Source of the DNA: a bacterium
Lineage (GTDB): Bacteria; Patescibacteriota; Gracilibacteria; UBA1369; LOWO2-01-FULL-3
DNA: 6,192 nt
Direction: 5' to 3'
Assembly (NCBI GenBank): GCA_027622635.1
Contig: JAQBYK010000071.1
Coordinates: 1 to 6,192 of the forward strand
In this document: in pieces, positions 5,591 through 6,192 of the stretch
Position numbering within the stretch: position 1 is the first letter of the stretch
Layout: each line of letters starts with the position of its first letter
The notes under the pieces: model-generated
Databases searched by the model: none
Told to the model about the DNA's origin: nothing
What the model saw: only the letters and a program-made list of their open reading frames with translations
Made by a program: the position numbers and the translations under genes

Positions 5591-5608
5591 GTGGATTAAC
5601 AGCTCCAC
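5591..5608 (-). terminator. Weak hairpin directly after the Tat-type gene
   Basis: GTGGA and TCCAC (5591-5595 and 5604-5608) pair around an 8-nt loop, starting at the base after the TAG stop (5609-5611). The following minus-strand bases (ACTAAATTCT) are not a proper T-tract, so termination would be weak at best. Confidence 0.25.
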
Positions 5609-6118
5609 CTAGTTTAGTTCTGATACCTGAAACCCACGTTTTTTGTAACCATCAAGCAACACACTGTATGAATTGACATCAAATTGTTTCTTTTCCAACA
5701 ATTTCTCGCCTGCATAAATCAATATAATTATTCCAGATTTCCCTTCCTTAAACCTCACGACTAAAATGTCGTGACCCCCCTTAAATCGCCCATCAAACTT
5801 AATCGCATAATTCTCCTTCCTCTCAATCCTCGCCAAACCTTCTTTTCGCACCTTCTCATATGCAGCTTGTCTTTCCTGTTCTTTTGGATCACTCTTTGCC
5901 TCCGTTTCAGACTTCCACGCAGGAGTTTTGAATTCATCAGCAGCTTCCTGCGCATTAGCTCTTACTCCGGCAGCCACCATTGCAAGCATAATAGCACTGG
6001 ACACTCCGGATCTAAGAAAATCACGGCGATCCATGCCTAAAGAAACATCAGGGTCTTGATCCTCGATTCCTATGGTCTCTGTAGCAACAGGCCCTTCTTG
6101 TATTTCTTCGTCTTCCAT
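5609..6118 (-). CDS. Small protein with Tat-type signal peptide (169 aa)
   Basis: Residues 30-36 (DRRDFLR) closely match the twin-arginine motif (S/T)RRxFLK. They are followed by a moderately hydrophobic stretch (39-52) and an ANA-QE signal-peptidase site after residue 56, so export in folded form through the Tat system is likely. An acidic 28-residue extension (1-28) precedes the signal; an internal ATG at 6032-6034 would remove it. I prefer the outer ATG (6116-6118) because a plausible extended -10 ends 8 nt before it. The mature part starts with a Lys/Glu-rich helical linker (about 58-102) and ends in a compact, probably beta-rich domain (103-169) that I do not recognise. There are no cysteines, so no obvious iron-sulfur or heme site; the cargo may be structural or bind a non-covalent cofactor. 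Function is unknown. Confidence 0.82.
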   Translation of the reverse strand: MEDEEIQEGPVATETIGIEDQDPDVSLGMDRRDFLRSGVSSAIMLAMVAAGVRANAQEAADEFKTPAWKSETEAKSDPKEQERQAAYEKVRKEGLARIERKENYAIKFDGRFKGGHDILVVRFKEGKSGIIILIYAGEKLLEKKQFDVNSYSVLLDGYKKRGFQVSELN

Positions 6119-6192
6119 GATGTCTCAAACTAGCACAAAAAGGCTCGAGAATGCAAGTGGATTTCAGGCAAGAATGGCTTTATCAAGACCAC
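6116..6192. repeat. 77-bp interspersed repeat, copy 2 (cut by window end)
   Basis: It matches 2382-2458 in the same orientation: 6116-6131 identical, 6132-6151 10/20, 6152-6192 identical up to the last base of the window. It overlaps the start codon and promoter of the Tat-type gene, so the repeat carries that gene's 5' region. Confidence 0.9.
6127..6135 (-). promoter_or_regulatory. Extended -10-like TGCTAGTTT for the Tat-type gene
   Basis: TGCTAGTTT on the minus strand shares the TGCTA core with the promoters at 1699 and 5573 but has a weaker hexamer. It ends 8 nt before the ATG, so the transcript would have a leader of 0-2 nt. A TTGCAT at 6151-6156 sits 18 bp upstream as a poor -35 candidate. 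Confidence 0.4.

Overview
The window looks like a low-GC genome of the Candidate Phyla Radiation (Patescibacteria), perhaps Peregrinibacteria-like. The evidence is a cysteine-rich multi-zinc-ribbon protein of a type I recall mainly from CPR genomes, a GC-rich palindrome inserted in frame in that gene (read as LPAGRQ, a signature I associate with CPR proteins), ORF6N-domain genes, very short or absent 5' leaders, and two proteins with no recognisable family. TGA behaves as a stop. The lineage is inference from memory of such genomes; there is no rRNA or tRNA here to confirm it.

Layout. (1) 25-1692, minus: a 555-aa protein with 34 cysteines. (2) 1726-3799, plus: an island whose direction is opposite to everything around it. 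It holds an intact ORF6N DNA-binding protein (1813-2316), a repeat- and palindrome-rich intergenic stretch (2317-2680), an FkbM-family methyltransferase (2681-3511) and a truncated second ORF6N gene (3536-3799). A related short repeat box lies just upstream of each of these three genes (1726, 2533, 3523). (3) 3917-5548, minus: a 543-aa orphan soluble protein. (4) 5609-6118, minus: a 169-aa protein with a convincing Tat-type signal (DRRDFLR, hydrophobic stretch, ANA cleavage site) behind a 28-residue acidic extension. The right edge (6116-6192) is a second copy of a 77-bp repeat also present at 2382-2458.

Working together. No metabolic pathway can be read from the window. The two right-hand minus genes sit 60 bp apart, but each appears to have its own extended -10 (TGCTATAAT and TGCTAGTTT); a third (TGCTAGAAT) precedes the zinc-ribbon gene. 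Two of the three are so close to the ATG that the mRNAs should be essentially leaderless. The plus-strand island looks like accessory DNA gathered around small repeats.

Most worth a second look: a near-perfect inverted repeat inside both ORF6N genes at the same codons, with two compensatory base-pair changes between copies; the two interspersed repeat families; the palindrome insertion in the zinc-ribbon gene; and the 12-residue cysteine ladder of that protein. I did not find a CRISPR array, integron, recognisable transposase or RNA gene, and I cannot claim a proven new system.
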